This document shows positions 10,098 to 17,475 of a stretch of DNA of 64,000 bases, piece after piece. The notes below the pieces were generated by a model. It ran no database searches, was not told where the DNA came from, and worked only from the letters and a program-made list of their open reading frames with translations. The stretch covers positions 1-64,000 of the forward strand of contig CAVUYB010000027.1 in assembly GCA_963745595.1 (NCBI GenBank). Reading direction: 5' to 3'. Position 1 is the stretch's first letter. Every line of letters begins with the position of its first letter. A program made the translations under genes and the position numbers. This DNA is from DASZUK01 sp963745595. Its GTDB lineage: Bacteria; Actinomycetota; Acidimicrobiia; Acidimicrobiales; RAAP-2.

Positions 10098-10541
10098 GTG
10101 GATATGCGCCTCGAGGTGGTGGTGGTGCCGGTTTCTGATGTCGATCGGGCCAAGGCGTTTTACGAGAGCCTGGGGTGGAGGCTCGATGCCGACGTGCCCG
10201 GCGAGGGCGGCTTTCGGGTGGTCCAGCTCACGCCACCGGGCTCGGCATGCTCGATCATCTTCGGCGCCGAGGTCACCGCGGCGGCACCGGGCTCGGCCGA
10301 AGGATTGCATCTGGTCGTCTCCGACATCGAGGCGGCGCGGGCCGAGTTGTCCGAGCGTGGCGTCGAGGTGAGCGAGATCTTTCATGACACGGGCGGAGTG
10401 TTCCACCACGCCGGAACCGCGGCACGGGCTCCGGGACCGGCACCGGACCGCCAGAGCTACGGCTCGTTCGTTTCGTTCAGCGACCCGGATGGCAACGGGT
10501 GGTTCGTCCAAGAGATCACGACGCGCCTTCCGGGCCGCTGA
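10098..10541 (+). CDS. VOC/glyoxalase-family protein
   Basis: A 147-residue vicinal-oxygen-chelate fold protein: RLEVVVVPVSDVDRAKAFYESLGW opens a beta-alpha-beta-beta-beta unit, and SFVSFSDPDGNGWFVQEI closes the second. The GTG at 10098 is preferred over ATG 10104 because GAGGAG (10084-10089) lies 8 nt upstream. VOC proteins include dioxygenases, lyases and resistance binders; the metal ligands cannot be assigned with confidence here. The gene ends one base before a disulfide reductase, so the two are probably co-transcribed. It is divergent from the FAD monooxygenase, suggesting a common detoxification role. Confidence 0.85.
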   Translation: MDMRLEVVVVPVSDVDRAKAFYESLGWRLDADVPGEGGFRVVQLTPPGSACSIIFGAEVTAAAPGSAEGLHLVVSDIEAARAELSERGVEVSEIFHDTGGVFHHAGTAARAPGPAPDRQSYGSFVSFSDPDGNGWFVQEITTRLPGR

Positions 10542-10542
10542 G

Positions 10543-11880
10543 ATGAGCAGTTACGACGTCATCGTCCTGGGCGGCGGCTCGCCGGGTGAGCACTGCGCGG
10601 GGGAGTTGGCCGACGGTGGATTGCGGGTCGCTCTCGTCGAACGCAGTCTCGTCGGCGGCGAGTGCTCCTACTGGGCGTGCGTCCCGTCCAAGACGCTGTT
10701 GCGCCCCGGCGAGGCCGCGCACGCGGCACGCGAGGCAGCCGCCAGCGCGGAGGTGGACGTCGACGAGGCACTGGCCTGGCGGGATTTCATGGTCTCGGAC
10801 TACTCCGACGTGGGCCAGGAACACTGGCTGGCGGACAAGGGCATCGACCTTCTGCGGGGCACCGGTCGACTGGCCGGAACCGGCGTGGTCGAAGTCGATG
10901 GCGTACGCCACACCGCGTCCCACATCGTCTTGGCCACCGGCTCGGATCCGGTCGTGCCGCCGGTCCCCGGCCTGGCCGACTTGCCGGACGTCTGGAGCAA
11001 CCGCGAAGTAACTGGCATGAAGGCGGTCCCGCGGCGGCTTTTGATCTTGGGGGGCGGGCCGGTCGGTGTCGAGATGGCCCAAGCCGTTCGCCGCCTGGGC
11101 GGCGAGGTGGCCCTGGCCGACGCGGCCGAACGCGTGCTCGCCCGAGAGCCAGCGCCGTTGGGCGACGCGCTCGGCGATGTGCTGCGGGACGACGGGGTCG
11201 AGTTGCTCTTGGGCGCGTCGGTGACCGAGGCACGACGCGACGGCGAGGAGTACGTCTTGGCCCTCGGTGACGGTCGAGAGTTGCGTGGCGACCGACTTCT
11301 CCTGGCCACCGGTCGGCGCCCCCGCGTGGACGGGATCGGCCTGGACTCGGTCGGCGTCGTCGCCGACAAGCACGGCATTCCCGTCGACGCCCACCTCCGC
11401 GTCGGTGAAGGGCTGTGGGCGGTCGGTGACGTCACCGGTGTGCGGCTGCTCACGCACGTCGGCAAGTACCAGGGTGAGGTCGTGGCCGCCAATATCCTCG
11501 GTGAGCCCCGCGTGGCCAACTACGAGGCCATTCCCGCGGTCGTCTACACCGACCCGCAGGCCGCGTCGGTAGGCGCCCCCGACGACCGGTTCACTGCCAC
11601 GACCCCGTTGTCGGACGTGACGAAGACGGCCACGTATACCCGCGCCTACGCGCAGTCCAAGGGCTTTCTGACGCTCTTGAGCGACGGCGAACGGCTGACC
11701 GGCGCCTACGCACTGGGCCCTGAGGCCGGTGAGTGGCTGCAGCAGGCCACGCTGGCCATCCGGGCGAGCGTGCCCCTCGACGTGTTGCGCGACACCATCC
11801 AGCCGTTCCCGACCTTCTCGGAGATCTACGTCGCTACCCTCAAGGGTCTCCGCACCCAGATCGCCGCGGCGGGTCGGTAG
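10543..11880 (+). CDS. Pyridine nucleotide-disulfide oxidoreductase (mercuric reductase/lipoamide dehydrogenase-like)
   Basis: A 445-residue class I flavoprotein disulfide reductase. It shows the FAD-binding site YDVIVLGGGSPGEHCA, the redox-active pair in ECSYWACVPSKTLLRP, the NAD(P)-binding fold RRLLILGGGPVGVEMA, the second FAD motif LWAVGDVTG, and a C-terminal dimerisation domain. ATG 10543 follows directly on the VOC stop. The C-terminus reads FPTFSEIYVATLKGL, where true lipoamide dehydrogenases and mercuric reductases have HPT and HxxxE; here the first position is F in place of H (QPFPTFSE). The catalytic base is therefore altered, which suggests a different electron acceptor. The exact substrate is unknown. 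Confidence 0.9.
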   Translation: MSSYDVIVLGGGSPGEHCAGELADGGLRVALVERSLVGGECSYWACVPSKTLLRPGEAAHAAREAAASAEVDVDEALAWRDFMVSDYSDVGQEHWLADKGIDLLRGTGRLAGTGVVEVDGVRHTASHIVLATGSDPVVPPVPGLADLPDVWSNREVTGMKAVPRRLLILGGGPVGVEMAQAVRRLGGEVALADAAERVLAREPAPLGDALGDVLRDDGVELLLGASVTEARRDGEEYVLALGDGRELRGDRLLLATGRRPRVDGIGLDSVGVVADKHGIPVDAHLRVGEGLWAVGDVTGVRLLTHVGKYQGEVVAANILGEPRVANYEAIPAVVYTDPQAASVGAPDDRFTATTPLSDVTKTATYTRAYAQSKGFLTLLSDGERLTGAYALGPEAGEWLQQATLAIRASVPLDVLRDTIQPFPTFSEIYVATLKGLRTQIAAAGR

Positions 11881-11904
11881 TGAAACGGGGGAGAGGGTTC
11901 GCGA

Positions 11905-12342
11905 CTACGCCGCGTCCGTGTCGAGCGTGACGACCTCGCGAACCCGTGCCCCCAGGGCGGCCGCGATGTCGCCGAGCCGCGCCAGGCTGGCCGAGGCGTA
12001 CCCGGTGGATTCGTAACGCTGAACTTGTTGTTCGGCCACCCCGAGCCGTTCAGCCAGCTGGCGTTGGGTCCATCCCTTGGAGATCCGGGCCTTGACGAGG
12101 GCGGTGGCGAGCTCCGGGAGTGAGGTGGCTTCGAAGGTGGTGAGAGTTCCCGCCCGGAGTTGTTCGTACTCATCGACCTCAGCCCGGAGATCCGCGGCCT
12201 GGGAACGCAGCGCGTCGAGCTCGAGAGAGCGGAGCTTCGCACCGGCGGGGTCGCCTTTCGCCGCTTCGAGGTTGGCGACGGCTTCTTCGAACTTGGCCAG
12301 ATGTGCTTTGGTGGCTCGGTACTGCACTTCGTTGGTGATCAC
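11905..12342 (-). CDS. HTH (XRE-type) regulator, likely antitoxin
   Basis: A 145-residue protein. Residues about 1-65 are a predicted coiled coil (YRATKAHLAKFEEAVANLEA, LRAEVDEYEQLRAG). Residues about 80-130 form an XRE helix-turn-helix (ALVKARISKGWTQRQLAERLG, VAEQQVQRYES) followed by ARLGDIAAALG. It overlaps the upstream DUF6932 gene by 4 nt (12339-12342), so translation is probably coupled. The order and sizes resemble a toxin-first toxin-antitoxin module in which the HTH protein binds the upstream dyad and neutralises its partner. That role is inferred, not shown. Confidence 0.85.
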   Translation of the reverse strand: MITNEVQYRATKAHLAKFEEAVANLEAAKGDPAGAKLRSLELDALRSQAADLRAEVDEYEQLRAGTLTTFEATSLPELATALVKARISKGWTQRQLAERLGVAEQQVQRYESTGYASASLARLGDIAAALGARVREVVTLDTDAA

Positions 12343-12782
12343 TGTTCGATCCTCCTCGGGTCAATCACGACGATCCCCTTCCGTCCGCTGTCTCGTTCGT
12401 TCTGGAAGAAGTCGGCAAACTCCAGGCCGCTGGCCCTCTCCACCACGTTGGGGAGGAGCTCGCCGCCAAATCGCTGTTTCTGTGCCCGTCGACCATCCGA
12501 GAAGTCCGTGAGGACGCCGTCAATCTGATCGAGGTCGACGCCGGCGGGGTCCCAGACGACGTCAAAGTCTCCCGGCTCTTCCTTGTCGGTGACAAAGCTG
12601 CCGTTGATCCACACCTTCGAACATCCAGCCTCGGCGAGCAACGTCAGCGCTTCGCCGAGACCGTCGAGAAGTTGGCGTCGTCGTCGGTTCCAGCCGAACC
12701 GGTCGACGACCTCCTCCCAAGTTGCTTCGTGTTCACCCGGCGGGAGCCGACCGGTTGGGGACACGAACGGCGGGATCGCCAC
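12339..12782 (-). CDS. DUF6932-type nucleotidyltransferase-like protein, likely toxin partner
   Basis: A 147-residue protein that I place with DUF6932-like proteins. The core carries WINGSFVTDKEEPGDFDVVWD, i.e. GS-F followed about nine residues later by DxD, the signature arrangement of the polymerase-beta/MNT nucleotidyltransferase fold. Conserved N-terminal features are PPGEHEATWEEVVDRFG and RRRQLLDGL. The start is GTG 12782 and a dyad lies directly upstream. Together with the overlapping HTH gene it forms a two-gene unit flanked by its own operator-like site and a terminator. By analogy to MNT and AbiEii toxins it may transfer nucleotides to RNA or protein, but no toxicity is documented from sequence. 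Confidence 0.75.
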   Translation of the reverse strand: MAIPPFVSPTGRLPPGEHEATWEEVVDRFGWNRRRRQLLDGLGEALTLLAEAGCSKVWINGSFVTDKEEPGDFDVVWDPAGVDLDQIDGVLTDFSDGRRAQKQRFGGELLPNVVERASGLEFADFFQNERDSGRKGIVVIDPRRIEQ

Positions 12783-12783
12783 A

Positions 12784-12808
12784 CCACAACTTTATCATTG
12801 TGGTAAAG
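12784..12808. promoter_or_regulatory. Dyad upstream of the DUF6932-HTH pair (probable operator)
   Basis: CTTTATCA-TTG-TGGTAAAG (12790-12808) is an inverted repeat with one mismatch, overlapped by a second dyad CCACAA-N8-TTGTGG (12784-12803). It directly abuts the GTG start of the DUF6932 gene, leaving almost no leader, as expected for an autoregulated toxin-antitoxin promoter. The AT-rich character contrasts with the surroundings. Confidence 0.55.
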
Positions 12809-12811
12809 GGA

Positions 12812-12842
12812 GCGACCCCAACCTTGGCAAGGTTGGGGTCGC
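12812..12842. terminator. Perfect 14-bp hairpin, probable intrinsic terminator
   Basis: GCGACCCCAACCTT-GGC-AAGGTTGGGGTCGC is a perfect inverted repeat with a 3-nt loop, between the 3' end of the PH-domain gene (12901) and the start of the DUF6932 operon (12782). It would terminate the minus-strand PH operon and insulate the toxin-antitoxin-like promoter. No long U tract follows, which is common in high-GC genomes. Confidence 0.75.
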
Positions 12843-12900
12843 CAGCCCCGAGTTCCCTCGCTGGCCCCACGAGCGCCAGCTCGGCACGGTCATCGACTGT

Positions 12901-14265
12901 TCAGCTGGCTGACGCCTCCCGGGCCAGCCGGGCCCGCTCGACCTGGCGGTCGAGGATCTCCCGAGCATCGGCCGCGTCACGATGGGCCACCCGGGTCTTG
13001 ACCGGTCCGCGCGTCGAGTCGAGGTGCACGGACGCCAGCCGCAGCGCCCGCTCGAACGGCCCGGCGGTGATGCGGAGGCTCTGCGTCCGCTCGTGCGGCA
13101 CGACGTCGACGGTGCGGGAGAGCATCCCGTGGCGGACGACGAACAGCCGGTCGTTCGCTCCGGCGAGCTCGAACCGCCACCAGAGCGGCGCCCGCACCGC
13201 GGCGCGGCGCGGCGGCCGCGTCAGCGGGATCTCGTGCAGGTCGACGCCGCCGAGCAGCCAGCCGACGAAGCGCTCCGCGTACTCACGGTCGGCCACCGGG
13301 ATCAGCATCGTCCGGCGGCTGGCGTCGGCCCGGCCGTAGCCGGCGACGTTCATCCGCACCTGCGCCCAGCCGAACGGCCGCCACGACAGCGGTTGGTGGA
13401 TGAGGACAGCCTGGATGCGGCCGGGCGGGACGGTCTGTCGGGCGGTCGAGAACAGCCCGTGGCGGACGCGCAGCCCGTCGACGGAGTCGGCGACGGTGAA
13501 ATCCCAGAACGTATTGAGCTGCTTCCAGACCGCGAGGACGAAGGCGATGCCGATCGAGACGAAGAGCGCGACGCCGAGGCCGGCGGTGGCCTTATGGCCG
13601 TTCTGATTGCCGACGATCGCCAGCGCCGGTCCGATGGCGAGCAGCAGGAGCCGCCACGACACCATCTGGAGGAGCACGGACCCGACGAGTTGGCCGTGCG
13701 GCACGTGCAGCAATGGGCGCTCCGGCGTCTCGACCGTGTCGGCCGCCCCGTCATGGCCGCCGCCGGTCGACCGGGCGAGCAGATCGGCCCGCAGCTGCTG
13801 GGCGACCGGCGCGGCCACGTACCGGAGCCGGACGGCCGCCCGCTCGCTACCGGCCGTCGTCACCTTGACCTCGGCCAGGCCGAAGATCCGGGCGGAGAAC
13901 GGCTCGAGGACGTCGACGCTCTGGACGCGGTTCAGGCGGATCCGTTTCGACTGCTTCTGGAGCAGGCCGCTGTCGATCCGCAGCTCGCCGCCGGACAGGT
14001 GGTAGCTCGTCACCGCCACCGTGATCAGGCCCCGGATGACGACGACGACGGCCAGGCCGCCGAAGATGGCGGTCTGGATCCACCGCCCGCCCGATCCCGA
14101 CGACGACGCGTGGTCGACCAGGCCGAGCAGGAGCAAGAAGACGAGGAGGCCGAGGACCTTCCCGCCGAGGGCGACGGGGGTCAGCGGGTGGAGCCGGAAC
14201 GTCTCGTCCGGCTCGCCGACCCCTGAACCGCCGGCGGGCGAAGTCGGCTCAGAGCCCGGCGGCAT
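12901..14265 (-). CDS. Membrane-anchored bacterial PH-domain protein (YdbT-like)
   Basis: A 454-residue membrane protein with paired hydrophobic segments at about 34-50 and 65-83 (GLLVFLLLLGLVDHA, AIFGGLAVVVVIRGLI). A bPH2 domain follows (SYHLSGGELRIDSGLLQKQS, RIRLNRVQSVDVLEPFSARIFGLAEVKVTTAG). More membrane segments (LLQMVSWRLLLLAIGPALAIV, VALFVSIGIAFVLAVW) and two further bPH2 repeats complete it; VVRHGMLSRTVDVVPHERTQSLR marks the last. This order matches YdbT of Bacillus. The upstream 160-residue single-PH gene (YdbS-like) overlaps it by 17 nt, reproducing the ydbS-ydbT pair. In Bacillus that pair affects resistance to bacteriocins; the role here is unknown. Confidence 0.88.
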   Translation of the reverse strand: MPPGSEPTSPAGGSGVGEPDETFRLHPLTPVALGGKVLGLLVFLLLLGLVDHASSSGSGGRWIQTAIFGGLAVVVVIRGLITVAVTSYHLSGGELRIDSGLLQKQSKRIRLNRVQSVDVLEPFSARIFGLAEVKVTTAGSERAAVRLRYVAAPVAQQLRADLLARSTGGGHDGAADTVETPERPLLHVPHGQLVGSVLLQMVSWRLLLLAIGPALAIVGNQNGHKATAGLGVALFVSIGIAFVLAVWKQLNTFWDFTVADSVDGLRVRHGLFSTARQTVPPGRIQAVLIHQPLSWRPFGWAQVRMNVAGYGRADASRRTMLIPVADREYAERFVGWLLGGVDLHEIPLTRPPRRAAVRAPLWWRFELAGANDRLFVVRHGMLSRTVDVVPHERTQSLRITAGPFERALRLASVHLDSTRGPVKTRVAHRDAADAREILDRQVERARLAREASAS

Positions 14266-14731
14266 GCGCCTCCCCGAGCGCGGTCAGGCTGTCCCGTAGC
14301 GCCGCCGCGATATCCGGCGTCAGGCCGCAGACTTCGGCGTCGGTCGTCGCCGCCGCGGTGTGCAGCTTGACGCGGACGAGGCCGAACGCCCGCTCGATCG
14401 GCCCGGCCTTGACGTCGACGAGCTGCATCCGGCCGTACGGGACGACGGTCAGCTTCTTGAACATCGCGCCGTGCGTGACGAGCAGGTCGTCATCCCGTTC
14501 GAGGTAGCCCCACGACCGGAGATTGCGGCCGACCGCGAACCACGCCCAGACGAGCAGGACGACGCCGGCGACGCCGATGACCAGGGCGGCGACGGTCGAC
14601 GCGAACGCCACGCCGACGACCACGCCGGCCAGCGGGACCAGGAGGGCGAAGAGGACGACCCGCCGCATCCGGGCCAGCCGGGGCGAGACGCGGGACCAGG
14701 TACGGCCGGGCGGGGTCTCGAACGCGTCCAT
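14249..14731 (-). CDS. Small bacterial PH-domain membrane protein (YdbS-like)
   Basis: A 160-residue protein with two adjacent membrane helices (VVLFALLVPLAGVVVGVAF, VAALVIGVAGVVLLVWAW) and then one bPH2 domain (YLERDDDLLVTHGAMFKKLTV, VPYGRMQLVDVKAGPIERAFGL). It is the first gene of a two-gene operon with the larger PH protein; the coding regions overlap by 17 nt. Confidence 0.88.
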   Translation of the reverse strand: MDAFETPPGRTWSRVSPRLARMRRVVLFALLVPLAGVVVGVAFASTVAALVIGVAGVVLLVWAWFAVGRNLRSWGYLERDDDLLVTHGAMFKKLTVVPYGRMQLVDVKAGPIERAFGLVRVKLHTAAATTDAEVCGLTPDIAAALRDSLTALGEAHAAGL

Positions 14732-14792
14732 CCTGCGAACTTACCCGTCGCGCCCGTCGACGATCGATGCCGCGAACCCGTACGCTGGCGGC

Positions 14793-15134
14793 ATGACCGA
14801 GCAGATCGACCCGTCGGTACCGCCGAGCGGAACCGGTTGCGTGGAGTGTCTCGCCGCCGACGGTTGGTGGTTCCACCTCCGCCGCTGTGTGACGTGCGGC
14901 CACATCGGCTGTTGCGACTCGTCGCCCGCCCAGCATGCGTCAGCCCACGCCCGGACCACCGGCCACCGGGTCATCCGCAGCTTCGAGCCCGGCGAAGGCT
15001 GGTTCTGGGACTACGGCACGGACCAGGAGGTGACCGGACCGCCGTTGGCCGCGCCGGAGCACCACCCGCTGGACCAGCCGGTGCCCGGTCCGGCCGGTCG
15101 CGTGCCGGCGGACTGGCAGTTCCACCTGCACTGA
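14793..15134 (+). CDS. UBP-type zinc-finger protein
   Basis: A 113-residue protein whose Cys/His spacing matches the ubiquitin-hydrolase (UBP/BUZ) zinc finger: GCVECLAADGWWFHLRRC, VTCGHIGCCDSSPAQHASAH, TTGHRVIRSFEPGEGWFWDY. ATG 14793 lies just after the divergent PH operon promoter region (62 nt). In bacteria these small stand-alone UBP zinc fingers are common in actinobacteria and of unknown function; there is no ubiquitin partner in the window. It converges with the MmcQ/YjbR gene. Confidence 0.88.
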   Translation: MTEQIDPSVPPSGTGCVECLAADGWWFHLRRCVTCGHIGCCDSSPAQHASAHARTTGHRVIRSFEPGEGWFWDYGTDQEVTGPPLAAPEHHPLDQPVPGPAGRVPADWQFHLH

Positions 15135-15135
15135 G

Positions 15136-15159
15136 CGGACGCGGGCCGGTCAGTCCGCC
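15136..15159. terminator. Hairpin between convergent genes
   Basis: GCGGAC (15136-15141) pairs with GTCCGC (15154-15159) across a 12-nt loop, between the UBP gene stop (15134) and the YjbR stop (15150). Short but well placed to terminate both transcripts. Confidence 0.4.
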
Positions 15160-15536
15160 AGGTAGCGCTCGGCGAGGGCCGGCGGCGCGGACGACAGCCA
15201 GGCGTCGACGATGGCCCCTTTCAGCGCGGCCTTCGTGACTCCGTCGAGCCGGATCAGGATCGCCGCGTAGCCGTCGAAGTGGGGGATCGTGAAGAACGCG
15301 GCCGGACCGGCCGCGAGCACGGCCTCCTTCTCGCCGAGATCGGCGACGCGGGTGGCGACGATCGGCCCGACCGGCACCGGTGCGTCGCCGAACCGCTTGA
15401 TGTCGGCCTTCGAGAACGGCCGCTCCCAGGCGAAGGCCTTCCCGGCGACGAACCACGTCCGGTGGCCGTGGCGTTCGTTCTCGGTGACCTCGGGCAGGGC
15501 CAACGCGGTCCGGGCGGCATCGTCGACGGTGGCCAC
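15150..15536 (-). CDS. MmcQ/YjbR family DNA-binding-like protein
   Basis: A 128-residue protein of the MmcQ/YjbR (DUF419) family. The hallmarks are ALALPEVTENERHGHRTWFVAGKAFAWERP near the N-terminus and AAFFTIPHFDGYAAILIRLD in the middle. The YjbR fold resembles a double-wing CyaY-like domain and has been proposed to bind DNA; the physiological role is unknown. Monocistronic and convergent with the UBP gene. Confidence 0.88.
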   Translation of the reverse strand: MATVDDAARTALALPEVTENERHGHRTWFVAGKAFAWERPFSKADIKRFGDAPVPVGPIVATRVADLGEKEAVLAAGPAAFFTIPHFDGYAAILIRLDGVTKAALKGAIVDAWLSSAPPALAERYLAD

Positions 15537-15619
15537 GGCCAGCCACGGTACCGGCGGTCGGGCGGCGACGCCGCGGCCCGCCGTCCGACCGGCTTGTTCA
15601 GTCCACCGGCGGGGCTCGG

Positions 15620-17083
15620 TCAGGGACGGGCGTCGCGGACCCGCACCCGGAAGATCGTGCCGGCACCGAGGCTCGATGTGACGTCGATCTCCCCCCGGTG
15701 GAGGTCGACGATCGCCTTGACGATCGACAGGCCGAGGCCACGGCCGCCGTCGCGCCCGTCCGGAACGTTCGACGCCCGGAAGAACTGTGTGAAGACGTGG
15801 GGGACGTCGTCGTCGGGGATGCCCATGCCGGTGTCGGCGATGTCGACCTGCCAGCCGTCGTCGATCGGCGAGCCGCGGACGGCGATCCGGCCGCCGGGCG
15901 GGGTGAACTTCACCGCGTTCGACAAGAGGTTGTCGAAGAGCTGGCCGAGCCGTTCGCCGTCGCCGGTGACGGGCGGACCGTCGACGATGTCGGCGTCGAG
16001 CGCGAGACCTCGGGGCGCGGCGGACGGTGCCATGGCGTGGACGGCGCGGCGGAGGCAGTCGGCGACGTCGACCGGGCCGACGGACAGGGCGACGGTGCCG
16101 GCGGCCAGGTGCTCGAGGTCGACGAGGTCGCCGCTCAGCCGCATGACCTGCCGGGCGTTGCGCAGGATGGTGTCGACGTAGCCGACCTGCGCCGCGTCGC
16201 CGGCCGGCCCGAGCGCGTCGCGCAGCAGCTCGGCGAACCCGATGATCGACGTCAGCGGGTTCCGCAGCTCGTGGGAGACCGTCGCCATCGCCGCCGTTTT
16301 ATGGGTGTCGATCTTCGCCAGCTCGTCGAGCAGGGCGCGACGTTCCGTCACGTCCCGGGCGTGGACGACCAGGCCGCGGACGTCGGGGTCCTCGAGCAGG
16401 TCGTCGAGGAGCGCCTCGATGTGCCGCCAGCTGCCGTCGGCCGCCCGGATACGGACCTCGACGCGCTCGCCGGGCTCGCCGCCGCCGCCGGCGACGCGGG
16501 CGAAGACGTCGCGCACCATCGGCACGTCGTCGGGATGCAGGTACGGCAGCACGCCGTCAGCCGGGTCGTACGCCATCCCGTTGCCGATGAGCCGGAGGAC
16601 GCCGGCGCTCGACCACCGCCACGAGCCGTCCGGGTTGAGGATCGTCACGAAGTCCTCGGAACGGTCGAGCAGCCGTTCGACCATGTGCGGCCCGGGCAGG
16701 CTGCCGTACCGCTCCGTCCCGCCGACGCCGCGGACGACGATCACGTAACCGGTCAACGTCCCGGCCGGATCCTGGACGGCGGCCGACTCGGCCAGGCAGT
16801 CGTGGACGGCACCGTTGGTCGACACCGTCCGGAACGGACCGAGGTGACCGCGCCGGGCCGACCCCGAGTCCCACCGGGCCGCCATCGCGGTCCGGTCGTC
16901 GGGGTGGAGGACGTCGTACCAGCGCCCGCCGGCCTGTTCGGGGACGCCGGTGACGTTCTCCCAGCGCTGGTTGTGGTACCAGACGTCGCCGTCGACGTCG
17001 ACGGCGACGAGGCCGACGGGGAGGACGGCGGACAGCGCGCTCAGTACGCCGTCGGTCGGCGCGTGCCCCTCGTCCCTCGTCAT
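15620..17083 (-). CDS. PAS-domain sensor histidine kinase
   Basis: A 487-residue soluble kinase starting at ATG 17083. Two PAS domains occupy about residues 10-130 (VLPVGLVAVDVDGDVWYHNQRW) and 140-270 (LLDRSEDFVTILNPDGSWRWSS; a PAC-type SWRHIEALLDDLLEDPDVRG). The H-box is ATVSHELRNPLTSIIGFAELL, with the phospho-acceptor His at about 286. The catalytic domain has N-box DNLLSNAVKFTPPGG, G1 DTGMGIPDD and G2 GRGLGLSIVKAI. No membrane segment is seen, so it probably senses a cytoplasmic signal (redox, light or ligand). No response regulator lies next to it, so this is an orphan kinase. Confidence 0.92.
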   Translation of the reverse strand: MTRDEGHAPTDGVLSALSAVLPVGLVAVDVDGDVWYHNQRWENVTGVPEQAGGRWYDVLHPDDRTAMAARWDSGSARRGHLGPFRTVSTNGAVHDCLAESAAVQDPAGTLTGYVIVVRGVGGTERYGSLPGPHMVERLLDRSEDFVTILNPDGSWRWSSAGVLRLIGNGMAYDPADGVLPYLHPDDVPMVRDVFARVAGGGGEPGERVEVRIRAADGSWRHIEALLDDLLEDPDVRGLVVHARDVTERRALLDELAKIDTHKTAAMATVSHELRNPLTSIIGFAELLRDALGPAGDAAQVGYVDTILRNARQVMRLSGDLVDLEHLAAGTVALSVGPVDVADCLRRAVHAMAPSAAPRGLALDADIVDGPPVTGDGERLGQLFDNLLSNAVKFTPPGGRIAVRGSPIDDGWQVDIADTGMGIPDDDVPHVFTQFFRASNVPDGRDGGRGLGLSIVKAIVDLHRGEIDVTSSLGAGTIFRVRVRDARP

Positions 17084-17475
17084 GGGGTCGTCCTGTTTCT
17101 CCCGGTCTCTCCCGGCTCGTGGCGATCGGCAATGGCGAGGTCGCCGACGAAGCCGCGGTGGTCGACTGGCCGAGCCGGCAACCGCCAGGTTGCCCTCCGG
17201 CAACTGGGAGGGGATGCTACCGCAACGTGGCGAGCTGGCTCGGCGGGTCCGGGGGCGTCGCGCCGGTGGGGGACGGCCAAAGGGGAAACCTGCGTCTGCA
17301 CGACCCGGCCGAAATGGCCTAAAGTGCGCAGGCGCAAGGTAGAACAGGTTCTTACATCCGAGCCCATCGGCCGACGACCGTTCGGTGACGATCGGAGGTA
17401 AGAATCCTGGCAGCGGCGATTGCTCGGTACGCATCCGCCACGACCGGAAGCGGTCATGACGTCAAGGGGGGTCTG
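17084..17475. promoter_or_regulatory. 392-bp intergenic region upstream of the Liv operon
   Basis: No convincing gene is present. It must hold the divergent promoters of the histidine kinase and of the ABC operon. An inverted repeat AGAAC-AG-GTTCT lies at 17341-17352, about 125 nt before the TTG start of the binding-protein gene. A strong ribosome site (AAGGGGGG) precedes that start. The dyad's binding protein is unknown, and its two-base centre does not fit a LexA box. Confidence 0.4.

Noticed and set aside
17341..17352. LexA box upstream of the Liv operon
   Set aside because: AGAAC-AG-GTTCT has a 2-nt centre, whereas LexA boxes of this type need four bases between GAAC and GTTC.
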